Below are positions 46,464 through 58,398 of a stretch of 64,000 nt of DNA, in pieces. A program made the position numbers and the translations under genes. The stretch is from Poriferisphaera corsica (GTDB lineage Bacteria; Planctomycetota; Phycisphaerae; Phycisphaerales; Phycisphaeraceae), in assembly GCF_007747445.1 (NCBI RefSeq), contig NZ_CP036425.1, positions 3,208,175-3,272,174 on the forward strand, written 5' to 3'. Below the pieces are notes generated by a model that saw only the letters and a list, made by a program, of their open reading frames with translations, was not told the DNA's origin and searched no databases. Position 1 is the first letter of the stretch. Every line of letters starts with the position of its first letter.

Positions 46464-46847
46464 ATTATTTTTCTACAAATACCTTCCATATTTCCTCACT
46501 TCACATCACCACACCAACTTTCTAAATCAGAATCCAACCAACCCGCATTATTATTGTTAATCACTTTTATATAAGTACTTACAATCTAAAACAGCAACAA
46601 TACAACCCACACCAACACACATAAAATGCCTAAAATTGCACCACCAAACAACACCACATACCCCTAATGCTTATTTTTTAAGCACATATACAGCCTCCTT
46701 GCATTCAAAATAATCACTCACTAAAATACCTCCCAGATTAAGGGCCAAATCGATCAGCTAAAAATCAATCCGATCGACCTACCCTCTAAACGAAGAACAC
46801 AACACGGGAAACACAACCCCAGAAACCGAGAACCAAGGAGTCTCAAC
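46464..46847. other. Intergenic region upstream of glnN
   Basis: About 380 bp, AT-rich in its first two thirds, with no open frame. It should hold the glnN promoter. I looked for a GG-N10-GC sigma-54 element and saw none. Confidence 0.4.
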
Positions 46848-49031
46848 ATGTCTGGCAGCGAATCAAGACTACGCGCAATCGCAGCAGTCAACGAAACTGA
46901 AGCCGTCACCGAGCCATTTAACTTTGCAGACGACCCCACCGCCGAACTCTTCGGCAAAAACGTCTTCTCCAAAGCCATCATGGTTGAGCGACTCCCTAAA
47001 ACCGTTTTCAAATCCCTCATCAAAACCATCGATAACGGCCAGCCTCTCGACCCAACCATCGCCGATGCAGTCGCATCTGCCATGAAGGACTGGGCCATCG
47101 AGAAAGGCGCCACCCACTACGCCCACGTCTTCTACCCACTCACCGGCTCAACCGCCGAGAAGCACGACTCACTCCTCTCATTCAACGAAAACGGCCAAGC
47201 CATCGCTGAATTCTCTGGTAAGCAGCTCATTCAAGGCGAACCCGATGCCTCCTCATTCCCCAACGGCGGCCTACGCCAAACTTTCGAAGCCCGCGGATAC
47301 ACCGCATGGGACGTCACCTCAAGCGCATACATTCTTGAGAATCCCAACGGCACAACACTCTGCATCCCAACCGCATTCATCTCATGGACAGGCGAAGCAC
47401 TCGACAAGAAAACGCCTGTCCTCCGCTCAATGAGAGCACTCGACGAGCAAGCGCACCGCATCCTCGCACTCTTCGACAACGACACCGACGGCTTCATCGG
47501 CGCAACATGCGGCGCTGAACAAGAATACTTCCTCGTCGACCGCAACTTCTACTACGCTCGCCCTGACCTGCTCACAGCAAACCGCACACTCTTTGGCGCT
47601 AAGCCACCAAAAGGCCAGGAATTCGACGACCACTACTTCGGTGCGATCCCTGAACGTGTCCTCGCCTACATGCTTGAAGTCGAACGCGAACTCTTCAAGC
47701 TTGGCGTCCCCGTTCAGACCCGCCACAACGAAGTCGCTCCAGGCCAGTTCGAAATTGCACCGCTCTTCGAGTCAGCAAACATCGCAACCGACCACCAGCA
47801 AATCACCATGACCGTTCTCGCTTCAACCGCGAAAAAATTCGGCATGAAGTGCCTCATGCACGAAAAACCTTTCGCTGGCGTCAACGGATCCGGCAAGCAC
47901 GTCAATTGGTCACTCGGCGGCCCCGGCGTTGGCAACCTCTTCAACCCAGGCGACAACCCACACGACAACGTACAGTTCCTCGTCTTCTGTGCCGCGATCA
48001 TCCGCGCCGTCGATAAGTTCGCACCACTACTCCGTGCCGTCGTCGCTTCTGCAAGCAACGACCACCGTCTCGGTGCAAACGAAGCCCCACCAGCCATCCT
48101 TTCGATCTTCCTCGGCGATCAGCTCACCGATGTATTCGAACAAATCAAAGCCGCTGGCACCGCCTCATCATCACTCGACAAATCAACACTCACACTCGGC
48201 GTCGACTCGCTCCCACCACTACCAAAAGATGCAGGCGATCGTAACCGCACCTCACCTTTCGCCTTCACTGGCAACCGCTTCGAGTTCCGTGCTGTTGGCT
48301 CACATCAATCCGTCGCAGGCCCACTCGCAGCACTCAACACCATTGCCGCTGACTCACTCGACTTCATTGCAACCAAGCTCGAAAAAGCCGTCGCAGCAGG
48401 CAAAGATCTCAACGAATCCGTCGCCGAAGTCCTTAAGGAAATCCTCGACAAGCACGGCCGAGTCATCTTCAACGGCGACGGCTACTCCGATGATTGGCAC
48501 GTTGAAGCTGAAAAACGCGGCCTACCCAATCTCAAGACAACCGTTGACGCACTACCTGCTCTCATTGACCCCGAAGTCATCGAAGCATTCGAAAAATTCA
48601 ACGTCCTATCCGAACGTGAACTCGAATCTCGTTTCGAGGTTTACACCGAGCAATACATCCTCGCATTACGCGTCGAAGCAAATCTCGTTCTCAAGCTTGG
48701 CCGCACCATGATTTTCCCTGCCGCCATCCGCTATCAGAACGAGCTCGCCAAGACTTGCACGAACCTCAAATCCATCGGCATCGACTTCGATACCAACACG
48801 CTCGATAAGATCACAACTCTCGTCAAGCAATTACAAGACGCACTCGAAGCCCTCGAAATCGAAAACGCAAAGGAAGATGCAAGCGAAGCAATCGACCACG
48901 CCCGCCACTACCTCGAAGTCATCGTGCCACTTATGAACAGAGTGCGTGAGGCATCCGACACACTCGAAGGCTACGTTGCCGACGACATCTGGCCACTCCC
49001 GACCTACCAGGAAATGCTCTTCATCAAATAA
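46848..49031 (+). CDS. glnN: Glutamine synthetase type III
   Basis: A 727-residue type III glutamine synthetase, which makes glutamine from glutamate, ammonia and ATP. AAGGAG lies 8 nt before the ATG. Landmarks are [20 protein letters not shown] at the N-terminus (about 30-50), [20 protein letters not shown] with metal-binding glutamate, [40 protein letters not shown] (ATP and ammonium site), [15 protein letters not shown] and [20 protein letters not shown]. The length, well above type I's 450-470 residues, is normal for GSIII. The type I adenylylation loop is absent, so control by adenylylation is not expected. Monocistronic. Confidence 0.97.
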   Translation: MSGSESRLRAIAAVNETEAVTEPFNFADDPTAELFGKNVFSKAIMVERLPKTVFKSLIKTIDNGQPLDPTIADAVASAMKDWAIEKGATHYAHVFYPLTGSTAEKHDSLLSFNENGQAIAEFSGKQLIQGEPDASSFPNGGLRQTFEARGYTAWDVTSSAYILENPNGTTLCIPTAFISWTGEALDKKTPVLRSMRALDEQAHRILALFDNDTDGFIGATCGAEQEYFLVDRNFYYARPDLLTANRTLFGAKPPKGQEFDDHYFGAIPERVLAYMLEVERELFKLGVPVQTRHNEVAPGQFEIAPLFESANIATDHQQITMTVLASTAKKFGMKCLMHEKPFAGVNGSGKHVNWSLGGPGVGNLFNPGDNPHDNVQFLVFCAAIIRAVDKFAPLLRAVVASASNDHRLGANEAPPAILSIFLGDQLTDVFEQIKAAGTASSSLDKSTLTLGVDSLPPLPKDAGDRNRTSPFAFTGNRFEFRAVGSHQSVAGPLAALNTIAADSLDFIATKLEKAVAAGKDLNESVAEVLKEILDKHGRVIFNGDGYSDDWHVEAEKRGLPNLKTTVDALPALIDPEVIEAFEKFNVLSERELESRFEVYTEQYILALRVEANLVLKLGRTMIFPAAIRYQNELAKTCTNLKSIGIDFDTNTLDKITTLVKQLQDALEALEIENAKEDASEAIDHARHYLEVIVPLMNRVREASDTLEGYVADDIWPLPTYQEMLFIK

Positions 49032-49111
49032 TTACTGGTCGTCTCTACTAACTTATAGACGACCCTTGAGTTGCAGTAACTCAAACTAAAAATCTCAGCA
49101 CGAGGAACACA

Positions 49112-49138
49112 AACCCCCTGTGTTACAGGGGGTTTTTT
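49112..49138. terminator. Intrinsic terminator of glnN
   Basis: AACCCCCTGT-gtt-ACAGGGGGTT followed by TTTT. It lies between glnN (plus) and the small convergent membrane-protein gene (minus); the T-run is stronger on the plus strand. Confidence 0.92.
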
Positions 49139-49161
49139 AATGCGCCAACCACCCGAACCAA

Positions 49162-49437
49162 TCAACGCATTAAAACCGATAAGACAAATGCAAGCACAAA
49201 GCCAATTGCGATAACAAAACTAACACCAACACCGATCATCACCATCCAATACGTTCCCCCGATCAAAGCTGCCATGATTTCTGACACAACAATAACTCCA
49301 ACCGCAATTAGTGCCGCCCAAGCAAGCCTCGGCGTTCTTGCATGATAATCAATCATCAAACAACTCCCATAACTCGTTTCAAACTCATACGCCAAATAAC
49401 AACTCATTAACCAACTGCAAACAATCACACCCAACAT
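49162..49437 (-). CDS. Small membrane protein of unknown function
   Basis: A 91-residue protein with two or three hydrophobic segments: an N-terminal signal-like stretch (LGVIVCSWLMSCYLAY), then LAWAALIAVGVIVVSEIMAAL and MVMIGVGVSFVIAIGFVLAF. No ribosome site stands out and I recognise no family. Hydrophobicity pattern and its position between two terminated genes favour a real gene, but it could be spurious. Confidence 0.45.
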   Translation of the reverse strand: MLGVIVCSWLMSCYLAYEFETSYGSCLMIDYHARTPRLAWAALIAVGVIVVSEIMAALIGGTYWMVMIGVGVSFVIAIGFVLAFVLSVLMR

Positions 49438-49796
49438 GCTCGCCCATCTCTAAACCTAACTCATATATACCTACTCGACAACCAAAAACGCAACAATCAA
49501 AAAGTCGACCTAATCATCCATTAGACCCGATAAACATGTATCCCAATAATCACTTCATACGTAATTGAAGCCCCATACTCAAGCAAAACAAATCGATTAT
49601 CTAACCCACGCCCAAGTCATAATCGATACAACCCCACCCGATAAAATTCAGTAATTGCGCATCAACAGTCAATTTCATCTGATAGTCTGCCGATTTCACA
49701 ATATCCGCGGCTTTTTATCAGAAGCCGCTACCAGCAAGATCTCGAACACTTGATGCGTAACCTCTCACCTATGCATCACTTAGGCAAGGCAGGCAG
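49438..49796. other. Intergenic region before the YkgJ-type gene
   Basis: About 360 bp, AT-rich, no plausible frame or repeat. Nothing recognisable. Confidence 0.4.
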
Positions 49797-50228
49797 ATGA
49801 TGGACACGCCACTTCAACAAATCAATCAAACCTCACGGGATTGCGGCACATGCAATGCGTGCTGCACAGCTCTCTCCATCAGTAGCATTGGAAAAGAAGC
49901 TGGTGTGCATTGCCACAATCTATGTACTGCTGGGTGCGTGGTTTATGACGAACGCCCTGAACCCTGCAAAGGGTTTACATGCCTCTGGCTTGCAGACAAT
50001 AACAACCTGTTTGATCAATTCGATCATCGGCCCGATCGACTGGGCGTGATGTTTTATCCATCCCAGCAGTCATCTAATACCATTACTGCACATGAGTTAC
50101 GGCCTGACGCTCTGCAAAACGAGCAAGCGAAAATTATCACGAATTTCCTTTCACAGTTCTTCCCAATCGATATCAAAGCTCACAAAAAATCAGCTCAGCA
50201 ACCACCGAATCTGAGCGATGCTGCGTAA
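49797..50228 (+). CDS. YkgJ family cysteine-cluster protein
   Basis: A 143-residue protein; two adjacent ATG codons (49797, 49800) are possible starts, with AAGG upstream. The N-terminal cysteine pattern DCGTCNACCTALSIS, then HCHNLCTAGCVVYDERPEPC and KGFTC, is that of YkgJ/UPF0153 proteins, thought to bind zinc or an iron-sulfur cluster. At least nine cysteines fall in the first 65 residues. The rest is predicted helical with an acidic-poor tail. Molecular function of the family is not established. Monocistronic with a strong terminator. Confidence 0.85.
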   Translation: MMDTPLQQINQTSRDCGTCNACCTALSISSIGKEAGVHCHNLCTAGCVVYDERPEPCKGFTCLWLADNNNLFDQFDHRPDRLGVMFYPSQQSSNTITAHELRPDALQNEQAKIITNFLSQFFPIDIKAHKKSAQQPPNLSDAA

Positions 50229-50262
50229 TCGATTGATGTAACTAATTGATAAACAATCATTA

Positions 50263-50298
50263 ACAAAGGGCCATCTTTATCAGTGGCCCTTTGTTTTT
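50263..50298. terminator. Terminator between the YkgJ-type gene and hemB
   Basis: ACAAAGGGCCA (50263-50273) pairs with TGGCCCTTTGT (50284-50294), followed by TTTT on the plus strand. It sits between convergent genes and may serve both. Confidence 0.88.
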
Positions 50299-50343
50299 GA
50301 TTTACTTGGACGAATCCCCCTACCCCATTCATGAGCGAAATAA

Positions 50344-51700
<1,357 letters not shown>

Positions 51701-51815
51701 GAAAGGTTGGCATGAATATTGCCTTCAGTTTCGCGAAAATCCATTCGTACAATATCTACTCATCCATTATGATTTTCTTTGTCCATCCAATCTTATAGAA
51801 AATCTGGGGCATGAA

Positions 51816-52793
51816 ATGAGATTACCACACGTTGCGTCTTCGATTGATGCATTGCTTTGCTTACGGTTCATTGCGTTAGGCCGGCATCACCAACATGGAT
51901 TGGGATGGACATTTTGTGTTGCGATGTTGTTGGCAGTGATGCTTCCCATTGGGTGCACCTCGGTCAATTCTGTTTCGAGTACAGAATTTCCTAATCATCA
52001 ATTAGACAATCAACCATTTGATATTGACACCCGGAGTATGCCGAACTCATTTAAGACGGAAACCGATAGCGAAGTGATTGCTTCACAGACGGATCGTGGT
52101 AAGCGATCTAAGTTTACTTTGGAATCAAATTACAAAGAGATTGCGGCGCGGATGGGTCGTGGTGAGATTTTGTATAAAGACAAGATAGCGTTAGTCAATC
52201 GACTACTTGATTTTGGAGAAGACAAGGATACGGCATGGCGAAATGTGTGGTATGACATTCTATGTCAGGCGAATCAGGATGGGCTATTAAACGAAGCGCA
52301 AAAGCAGCGATGGGGCAAAATTCTCATTGGTGAATGCAGGCTGCAATTAACGCAAAAAGCCGATCATGGTAAGCGTACATCTGTGGTTGGTTTTGATGAA
52401 CTATTAGAGATTCAATTTGGTGATCCAAAATTGTTTCGAGGCTGGGTTGACTTTAGGTATCACGTAAATAACATGCGGAAGAATTTTGCATGGCGTTTAA
52501 CACTCAAGCAGGTTCGTTTTGGTGATATCATCAAAGATTTTCCGCAAAAAAAGATATGGTGGACATGCTCATTGAAGCCGGGATGGGTACAAGACTTACT
52601 TGAATATACATTTTATCGGGATTCATATTTCTTGGAATCATTGCGACAACAGTTTAAGGCTCAGGATGTCAAGATGATTGATATGTCGTTGATCTATGAG
52701 GTTGTATTCTTTGAAGATCAAGAAGAACTGGGTTTTACATGTACCGGGGAAACGCAATCCATAAGCATCAAGCGGGAGAATGTGAGAAAATAG
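51816..52793 (+). CDS. Putative lipoprotein of unknown function
   Basis: A 325-residue protein from the ATG at 51816, with GGGGC about 7 nt upstream; the frame is open from 51666 through region B, which is unlikely coding. A hydrophobic segment (WTFCVAMLLAVMLPIGC) ends in a lipobox, but it begins about 30 residues in, so the true start may be later. The mature part is hydrophilic with several Trp/Tyr-rich strands (FRGWVDFRYHVNNMRKNFAW; KKIWWTCSLKPGWVQDLLEY). I recognise no family. Composition is less G-biased than the MFS gene after it. Confidence 0.6.
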   Translation: MRLPHVASSIDALLCLRFIALGRHHQHGLGWTFCVAMLLAVMLPIGCTSVNSVSSTEFPNHQLDNQPFDIDTRSMPNSFKTETDSEVIASQTDRGKRSKFTLESNYKEIAARMGRGEILYKDKIALVNRLLDFGEDKDTAWRNVWYDILCQANQDGLLNEAQKQRWGKILIGECRLQLTQKADHGKRTSVVGFDELLEIQFGDPKLFRGWVDFRYHVNNMRKNFAWRLTLKQVRFGDIIKDFPQKKIWWTCSLKPGWVQDLLEYTFYRDSYFLESLRQQFKAQDVKMIDMSLIYEVVFFEDQEELGFTCTGETQSISIKRENVRK

Positions 52794-53007
52794 ATTTGCG
52801 TGTTGATGTTCGTTTACTTGCTTCAAGGGAGAGGGGATGGGAGGCAAGCGACTGAAGGATGTTGATGGATGACAATACTCACGCCAGTATGGGGTTTGGG
52901 AAGGATGAATTGGTTGGGGAGATGGGTTGAGGTATGATGATTGATGTGAAGATGAATGCCTGTGCGATAAATAGTTGTAAACGGATAACAGCATAGGTGC
53001 ATGACGG

Positions 53008-54354
53008 ATGATCTTTCATTTTTCTTTATATGGGTTTTTGAAAAATCAACGGTATTTTGAGCCGTTTTTGATGTTGGCGCTGTTGGATAAGAGGCTAAGC
53101 TTTTTCTGGATTGGTTTGTTGATCGGGATCCGGGAAGTGGCAACGAATGTGATGGAGATTCCGACGGGTGCGTTTGCGGATACGCTAGGGCGGCGGTACG
53201 CGATGATTGCTTCACATGTGGCTTATATCGGTGCGTTTATCTGTCTGGGGCTGTTTCGGCAGTTTGGGTTATTGGCAGCGGCGATGCTGATGTTCTCGAT
53301 TGGGGAAGCATTCAGAACGGGAACGCACAAGGCGATGATCTTTTCGTGGTTGAAGGCTAATAACAAGTTAGACGAAAAGAAACACATCTATGGATATACG
53401 CGGTCGTGGTCGAAGATGGGGACGGCGGTAGGCGCGCTGATTGCGGCGGGGTTATTATTGGTGACGCAGCGATATGATTGGGTTTTTTACATGTCGGCGG
53501 TGCCGATGGCTTTTGGGATTGTGAACTTCTTGTGTTATCCGAGTTGCGTGGAGTCGCCGACGACAGCGCAATCGAAGTTGTTGAAGCAGGGGGAATGTTC
53601 ACATGATGAGCCTATGGGTGGGTATGAGAAGATATCGGTGGGGCGCGTGGTGCGGACGCTTTGGAACGGGATTAAGAAGTCGTGGGTGGATCGGAAATTA
53701 CGAGCGTTATTGATTGAGGATGTGACGTTTGAGGCGATGTTTAAGGCGACGAAGGATTACTTGCAGCCAATTTTGCAGGCGGCGGCGGTGGCAGTGCCGG
53801 TGGGGGCGCTAATGGGGATACAGATGACGGAGACGCAGCGGACAGTGGTACTGGTGGCGGTGGTGTATGCGGTGCTATCAGTGATGGCGAGTATAGCGTC
53901 GCGGCGATCGGGTAAATTTAGTGAGCGGTTTGAAAATGATGCTTTGGCGACGAAGGCGATCTGGAGTTTGTGTCTGTGTTCGTTTGCAGTGGTCGGGATG
54001 GGGGTGCTGATGGGGTGGTATTTTGCGATCGCGCTGGGGTTTGTGGCGGTGGCGGTTTTCCAGAATTTATGGCGGCCGCTGCTGATTTCACGGATCTCGA
54101 ATTATGCGGATGACGAGACGATGGCGACGGTGCTATCGGTGGAATCACAGGGCAAAACAATGTTGACGGCAGTGATGGCGCCGCTGCTGGGTTTAGCGGT
54201 GGATTGGATGATGCGACAAGAGATGGGGAACGAGGCGTGGCAGTACGGGCCGATTGTAGTACTGGGGCTTGGGGTGTGTTTGTGGTTCAGATTTGCGGGG
54301 AAGAAGGAAGCGCGAAAAATTGTCTCGCAGAAAGAGATTGCGGCGTGGAAGTAA
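53008..54354 (+). CDS. Major facilitator superfamily transporter
   Basis: A 448-residue permease with about 12 transmembrane helices. The first conserved loop is visible as GAFADTLGRRYAMIASHVAY (G-x-x-x-D-x-x-G-R-R type), and a second-half equivalent is weak. Helix 1-2 has LIGIREVATNVMEIPTGAFA, a pattern common in DHA-like or uncharacterised MFS. AGGTG lies about 7 nt before the ATG. The gene is extremely G-rich on its sense strand (GTGGCGGTGG runs). Substrate unknown. Confidence 0.88.
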   Translation: MIFHFSLYGFLKNQRYFEPFLMLALLDKRLSFFWIGLLIGIREVATNVMEIPTGAFADTLGRRYAMIASHVAYIGAFICLGLFRQFGLLAAAMLMFSIGEAFRTGTHKAMIFSWLKANNKLDEKKHIYGYTRSWSKMGTAVGALIAAGLLLVTQRYDWVFYMSAVPMAFGIVNFLCYPSCVESPTTAQSKLLKQGECSHDEPMGGYEKISVGRVVRTLWNGIKKSWVDRKLRALLIEDVTFEAMFKATKDYLQPILQAAAVAVPVGALMGIQMTETQRTVVLVAVVYAVLSVMASIASRRSGKFSERFENDALATKAIWSLCLCSFAVVGMGVLMGWYFAIALGFVAVAVFQNLWRPLLISRISNYADDETMATVLSVESQGKTMLTAVMAPLLGLAVDWMMRQEMGNEAWQYGPIVVLGLGVCLWFRFAGKKEARKIVSQKEIAAWK

Positions 54355-54477
54355 AAAGATTGGTGAGGTTTCGCGCTTCCTCACAGACTTGAGTTGAGTT
54401 TGGAAACGACGGCTCCGCCACCGCGGTGGTAGGCTTGATGCGCGATCGTGTGCAAGATGGGAAACTTTGGGAAGAGA

Positions 54478-54506
54478 AAAAAGCTCGCAACTAGTGCGAG
54501 CTTTTT
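54478..54506. terminator. Bidirectional terminator between MFS and response regulator genes
   Basis: AAAAAGCTCGC-aactagt-GCGAGCTTTTT, with an A-run on the left and a T-run on the right. It can end both the MFS transcript and the convergent two-component operon. Confidence 0.93.
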
Positions 54507-54546
54507 AGGTTTTTGTTTACATGTCAAGAGGTATGAGAGGATGAGG

Positions 54547-55176
54547 TCATGCGGGACTAGCTTTGACGGCGCCTTCGACGGCGACGGCCATGCGTACGAG
54601 CTCGGCGAGGGAGCCTGCGTTCATTTTTTCCATGACGTGTGCGCGGTGGACTTCGATGGTTTTGTGCGAAAGGTCGAGTTCGGCTGCGATTTGTTTATTG
54701 AGGCGGCCTTGCACGACAAGGTCCATGACCTGTCGTTCGCGGGGAGTGAGGCGTTTGAGGCGTGTTTCAATTTCGCCTCGCTGCATCATGGATTCACGTC
54801 GTTCGGCATCTTGTTCGAGCGCATCACGGATGCGATCGAGGAGGACTTGATCGGAGAAAGGTTTCTCGATGAAGTCGAGTGCGCCGGCTTTCATAGCTCG
54901 GATGGCGACGGGGACGTCGCCGTGACCTGTAATGATGATGACGGGGAGGCGTATCCCGCGTTTTTTGAGCTGATCTTGTAGGTCGAGTCCAGACATGCCT
55001 GGCAGACGGACATCGACTACGAGAGCTCCTGCGGTGGCTCCTTCACACTCATTAAGGAAATCCATAGCGGTTTCGTAGTTTTTCACCTGAAGGCCAACGG
55101 ATTCGATGAGCCACTTTAGTGAGTCACGAACGGCCTTATCATCATCGACAACATATACGGTTGGGTTCTCGTTCAT
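54547..55176 (-). CDS. FixJ/NarL-type response regulator
   Basis: A 209-residue regulator. The receiver domain has the acidic pair VVDDDKAVRDSL, phospho-acceptor Asp in ALVVDVRLPGMSGLDLQ (about residue 57), Thr in VIIITGHGDVPVAI and Lys in DFIEKPFSD. The C-terminal LuxR-type helix-turn-helix is at about 140-200 (LTPRERQVMDLVVQGRLNKQ; SHKTIEVHRAHVMEKM). This order and the FIEKPF signature match FixJ. It lies 150 bp downstream of a large sensor kinase on the same strand and is very likely its partner. Confidence 0.95.
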   Translation of the reverse strand: MNENPTVYVVDDDKAVRDSLKWLIESVGLQVKNYETAMDFLNECEGATAGALVVDVRLPGMSGLDLQDQLKKRGIRLPVIIITGHGDVPVAIRAMKAGALDFIEKPFSDQVLLDRIRDALEQDAERRESMMQRGEIETRLKRLTPRERQVMDLVVQGRLNKQIAAELDLSHKTIEVHRAHVMEKMNAGSLAELVRMAVAVEGAVKASPA

Positions 55177-55326
55177 AAGCTTGCTTAGTTGTCGGGAAGC
55201 GTCATTAGTGAGGTCACTTTGACCCTTAGTGACGTATCCCCCTGTGCCCTGATATTACTTACATGATAACGTAAATTTTGCGACTTCAACAACAGTAACT
55301 ATTAAATTCTCCTACCGGGAAAAATC

Positions 55327-58300
55327 TTAGTCGCCTAGTTCATCGATTTCATCTGGGTCTTCACAAATTGGTAACGTCATGAAGAAGGTGAGGCCGGGTG
55401 TATTGGTATTGGGAGAAGCCCAGAGTTTGCCGCCGTGATTTTCTACGATGGATTGGCTAATTGTCAGTCCCATACCCATTCCATCGGATTTTGTACTGAA
55501 AAAAGGGTTAAAAATTTGTTTGATCTGTTCTTCAGTGGCTCCGATACCTGAGTCAGATACGGCCAGTTCAACGAGAGTTGAGTCGTCAGGTGAGATGCGA
55601 GAGGAAAGCGTCAATTGCCTATCCTCCGCGGGGGTTTCCCTCATCGCTTCGCCGGCATTTCGGACGAGATTGAGGACAACTTGTTCAATTTGGATCGCAT
55701 CGACGCCTATATTTGGAGTGCCCGTATCAAGGTTGTCCCTAACAGTGATACGGTTATCACGGTTTTCGGCGGCACAAAGTTCGAGAACGTCGTGGACGAT
55801 TTCGTTCACTGAAACAAAATTCTTTTGGGATTCACGTTTACGAACGAAATTTCGCATGCGTCGGATGATTTCCCCGGCTCGCTGCGCCTGGTTGCCGACA
55901 TTGGCAAGGGCTTCGATGAGGGTATCTTTGTCGATGTTGTCCATTTCGACGCGCTTGCGGCAGCCGAAAACATAGTTGCTGATAGCTGCGAGGGGTTGGT
56001 TGAGTTCGTGTGCAAGGCCGGAGGCCATTTCGCCCATTGTTGAGAGGCGGGCAACATGCGCGAGCTCATCACGGCGACGGCGTTCGAGCTCTTCAGCTTG
56101 TTTTTGTTCAGAAACGTCACGTTGGATTGAAACGAAGTTTGCGACTTCACCTTTTTCATCGCGAACTGGGGTGATGTGCCACTGGACGGTGTACTCTTTG
56201 CCATCTTTGCGGTAGTTAACGGTTTCGCCGGTGCATGGACGGCCTGTTTCGAGAGCGGTGCGGAGTTCGTTGAGTACAGAACGGTCAGTGTTTACGCCTT
56301 GAAGCACGCGAGGGGTTTGACCGACGATGTCGGCGGCGGCCCAGCCGGTCATGTGCTCGAAGGATGGGTTAACGTAGATAATCTCTGGGCCGGGGTGGTC
56401 GATACGGGCATCGGTGATGATGACGGCTTCGTCAATCTGGTCGATTGCGGTACGAACGAGTTTCCAGACTTGCTCGGCGTTGATGCGATCTGTGATGTCG
56501 GCAGAGATACCGCAGACGCCGGTTACTTTGTTATCAGAACCGTAGAGTGGGAATTTGATGGAGAGATTAACGCGAGGCTCGCCGTTAATCATCGCGGCTT
56601 CTTCAAACTCGATCGTTTTGCCATTGCTCATGACTTCGATGTCATTCGTCCGGTAGAGATTGGCAAGTTGTGGCCTGAAGATGTCGCTATCGGTTTTACC
56701 AACAACATCGGTGATTTTGCGCTGATAGCGTTGCTCGAACATGCGGTTGATGAAGAGGTATTTGCCGTCAGCATCTTTAAGGTAGATTGATGCTGGGGTG
56801 TTGTCGAGAATGCCTTGGAGGCGTTGTTCGGATTCTCGGAGACGATCTTCAGCGATTTTACGTTCGGTGATATCACGCGAGACGGCGAGGCCGCCATAGA
56901 TGTAGCCGTTTTCCTCTCGAAGAGGCGTGAGGATGTATGAGAAGCGTCGCTCGCCTTTGGTGGTCAGCATGTCGACTTCGCCGGATTGTGCTTGGCCACT
57001 GGCAAACATCGCTTTGGCTTTTTCAATCACTTGGCTCATACGATCAGGCGTAAATCCGACTTCGTATGGCGTTTTACCAAGGACGTATGACTCTTGGACG
57101 CCGTAGTCTTCGAGGATAGAAGCAGAAACCTGTAGCAGACGTGTTTGCGGATCAAATAGCCAAAGGTGGTCTGGCGAGGCGCTCATGATCGTGCTGAGCG
57201 TACGGGCCTGGTGCTCGGATTGCTCGGTTATGCGTTCGAGTTCTGCGGTACGCTGCATGACACGGCGTTCGAGTTGTTCGTTGAGCTCACGTAGTTTGAT
57301 TTCGTAGGACTGGCGTACAATCGCAGCGCCGAGTGTGCCTGCGACGGATCGGAGGAGATCGACTTCACGTTCGGACCAGTCGCGCTCTCGTGAACATTCA
57401 TCGAGTGCGATGTAACCCCACCATTGGCCGCCAGCAAAAATGGGAACTGCGACAACGGACTTAATACCTTTTGATGCGAGATCTCCGCGTTCTGATTCGG
57501 GCAAGTCTTTGACGTTGGCAAAGATGGTTTGATTGGCGATAAGCAGGTCGTGCCAACGCTGGAAGCCAGCTTTATCGTAGGGTATGGCTTCACAACGTGG
57601 TTTGACGCGTTCAGGCGGTATGTTGACGTTTTGCCATTCGTGAATTTGCGTGAAGAGGAGGTCGCCGACTTCAACTATGTAGTTTTTGCTGGGGTCGTCG
57701 ATGGGGCAGACACCGTAATGAATGTCGGCTTTGGTGGCTTCATGGTTTTTGAAGATGAAGACGTAGGAAACGCCGGTGGCAACACCGATGCGATCAAGGA
57801 CTTCGGGGAGACGAGACTCCCATGCGCCCATGCGGAGGAATTGTTCGACGGCGAAATGAACTGCATCCAGGATGGTATCGCGGGCTTCGAGTTGCTCCTC
57901 ATGGATTTTGCCTGCGGTGACGTCCCAGATGGCGCCTTTGAGATAGAGTGGCGGGTCGTGATCGGGGTCGGGGACCACTTGGCCGACTTCACGTACCCAT
58001 CGCCAAGAACCGTTACGGTGTTTAATGCGGTAAGTGAGGCGATATTCTTCTCTAGATTGTGCGGATTGCTGGATAACACTTTTCACACGTCTAGCATCGT
58101 CGCCGTGGATGAGTTCGCCGAAGGTTAGACCCTCATCCAGGAATTGAGATTTGTCGTATCCGGTAAGTGCTTCAACAGCCTCGTTGAGGTAGATCATGGT
58201 GTAGTGCGGCGGGTCGTTTTTACAGAAGTAGACAACCCCGGGCGCGTATTCGAGGACAGAACGGAATTGGTCGGCAAAATTGGGTATTAGTTGTTCTTGC

Positions 58301-58398
58301 AATCGGTAGGTATCGAGGCTTTTTTGAAGCTTTGAGACCTGATCTTGCAAATGTTGGACACTTTGGCTGAGGTTGTTCTGATCGTCTGATTTTGTCAT
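55327..58398 (-). CDS. Multi-PAS/GAF sensor histidine kinase (FixL-like)
   Basis: A 1023-residue kinase with no transmembrane helix, so it senses inside the cell. Domains in order: coiled coil (about 8-40); PAS 1 (about 60-170, VVYFCKNDPPHYTMIYLNEAVEALT split over two strands, ending in a PAC); GAF (about 190-370, KSVVAVPIFAGGQWWGYIAL); coiled coil; PAS 2 (about 400-515); PAS 3 (about 530-650, IYLKDADGKYLFINRMFEQR); PAS 4 (about 655-780, with ENPGPEII-like NPSFEHMTGW); the FixL-type H-box GLAHELNQPLAAISNYVFGC; and the ATPase with N box NLVRNAGEAM, DSGIG and GMGLTISQSIVENHGG. No heme-binding His context is certain. Forms an operon with the FixJ-type regulator. Confidence 0.95.
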   Translation of the reverse strand: MTKSDDQNNLSQSVQHLQDQVSKLQKSLDTYRLQEQLIPNFADQFRSVLEYAPGVVYFCKNDPPHYTMIYLNEAVEALTGYDKSQFLDEGLTFGELIHGDDARRVKSVIQQSAQSREEYRLTYRIKHRNGSWRWVREVGQVVPDPDHDPPLYLKGAIWDVTAGKIHEEQLEARDTILDAVHFAVEQFLRMGAWESRLPEVLDRIGVATGVSYVFIFKNHEATKADIHYGVCPIDDPSKNYIVEVGDLLFTQIHEWQNVNIPPERVKPRCEAIPYDKAGFQRWHDLLIANQTIFANVKDLPESERGDLASKGIKSVVAVPIFAGGQWWGYIALDECSRERDWSEREVDLLRSVAGTLGAAIVRQSYEIKLRELNEQLERRVMQRTAELERITEQSEHQARTLSTIMSASPDHLWLFDPQTRLLQVSASILEDYGVQESYVLGKTPYEVGFTPDRMSQVIEKAKAMFASGQAQSGEVDMLTTKGERRFSYILTPLREENGYIYGGLAVSRDITERKIAEDRLRESEQRLQGILDNTPASIYLKDADGKYLFINRMFEQRYQRKITDVVGKTDSDIFRPQLANLYRTNDIEVMSNGKTIEFEEAAMINGEPRVNLSIKFPLYGSDNKVTGVCGISADITDRINAEQVWKLVRTAIDQIDEAVIITDARIDHPGPEIIYVNPSFEHMTGWAAADIVGQTPRVLQGVNTDRSVLNELRTALETGRPCTGETVNYRKDGKEYTVQWHITPVRDEKGEVANFVSIQRDVSEQKQAEELERRRRDELAHVARLSTMGEMASGLAHELNQPLAAISNYVFGCRKRVEMDNIDKDTLIEALANVGNQAQRAGEIIRRMRNFVRKRESQKNFVSVNEIVHDVLELCAAENRDNRITVRDNLDTGTPNIGVDAIQIEQVVLNLVRNAGEAMRETPAEDRQLTLSSRISPDDSTLVELAVSDSGIGATEEQIKQIFNPFFSTKSDGMGMGLTISQSIVENHGGKLWASPNTNTPGLTFFMTLPICEDPDEIDELGD

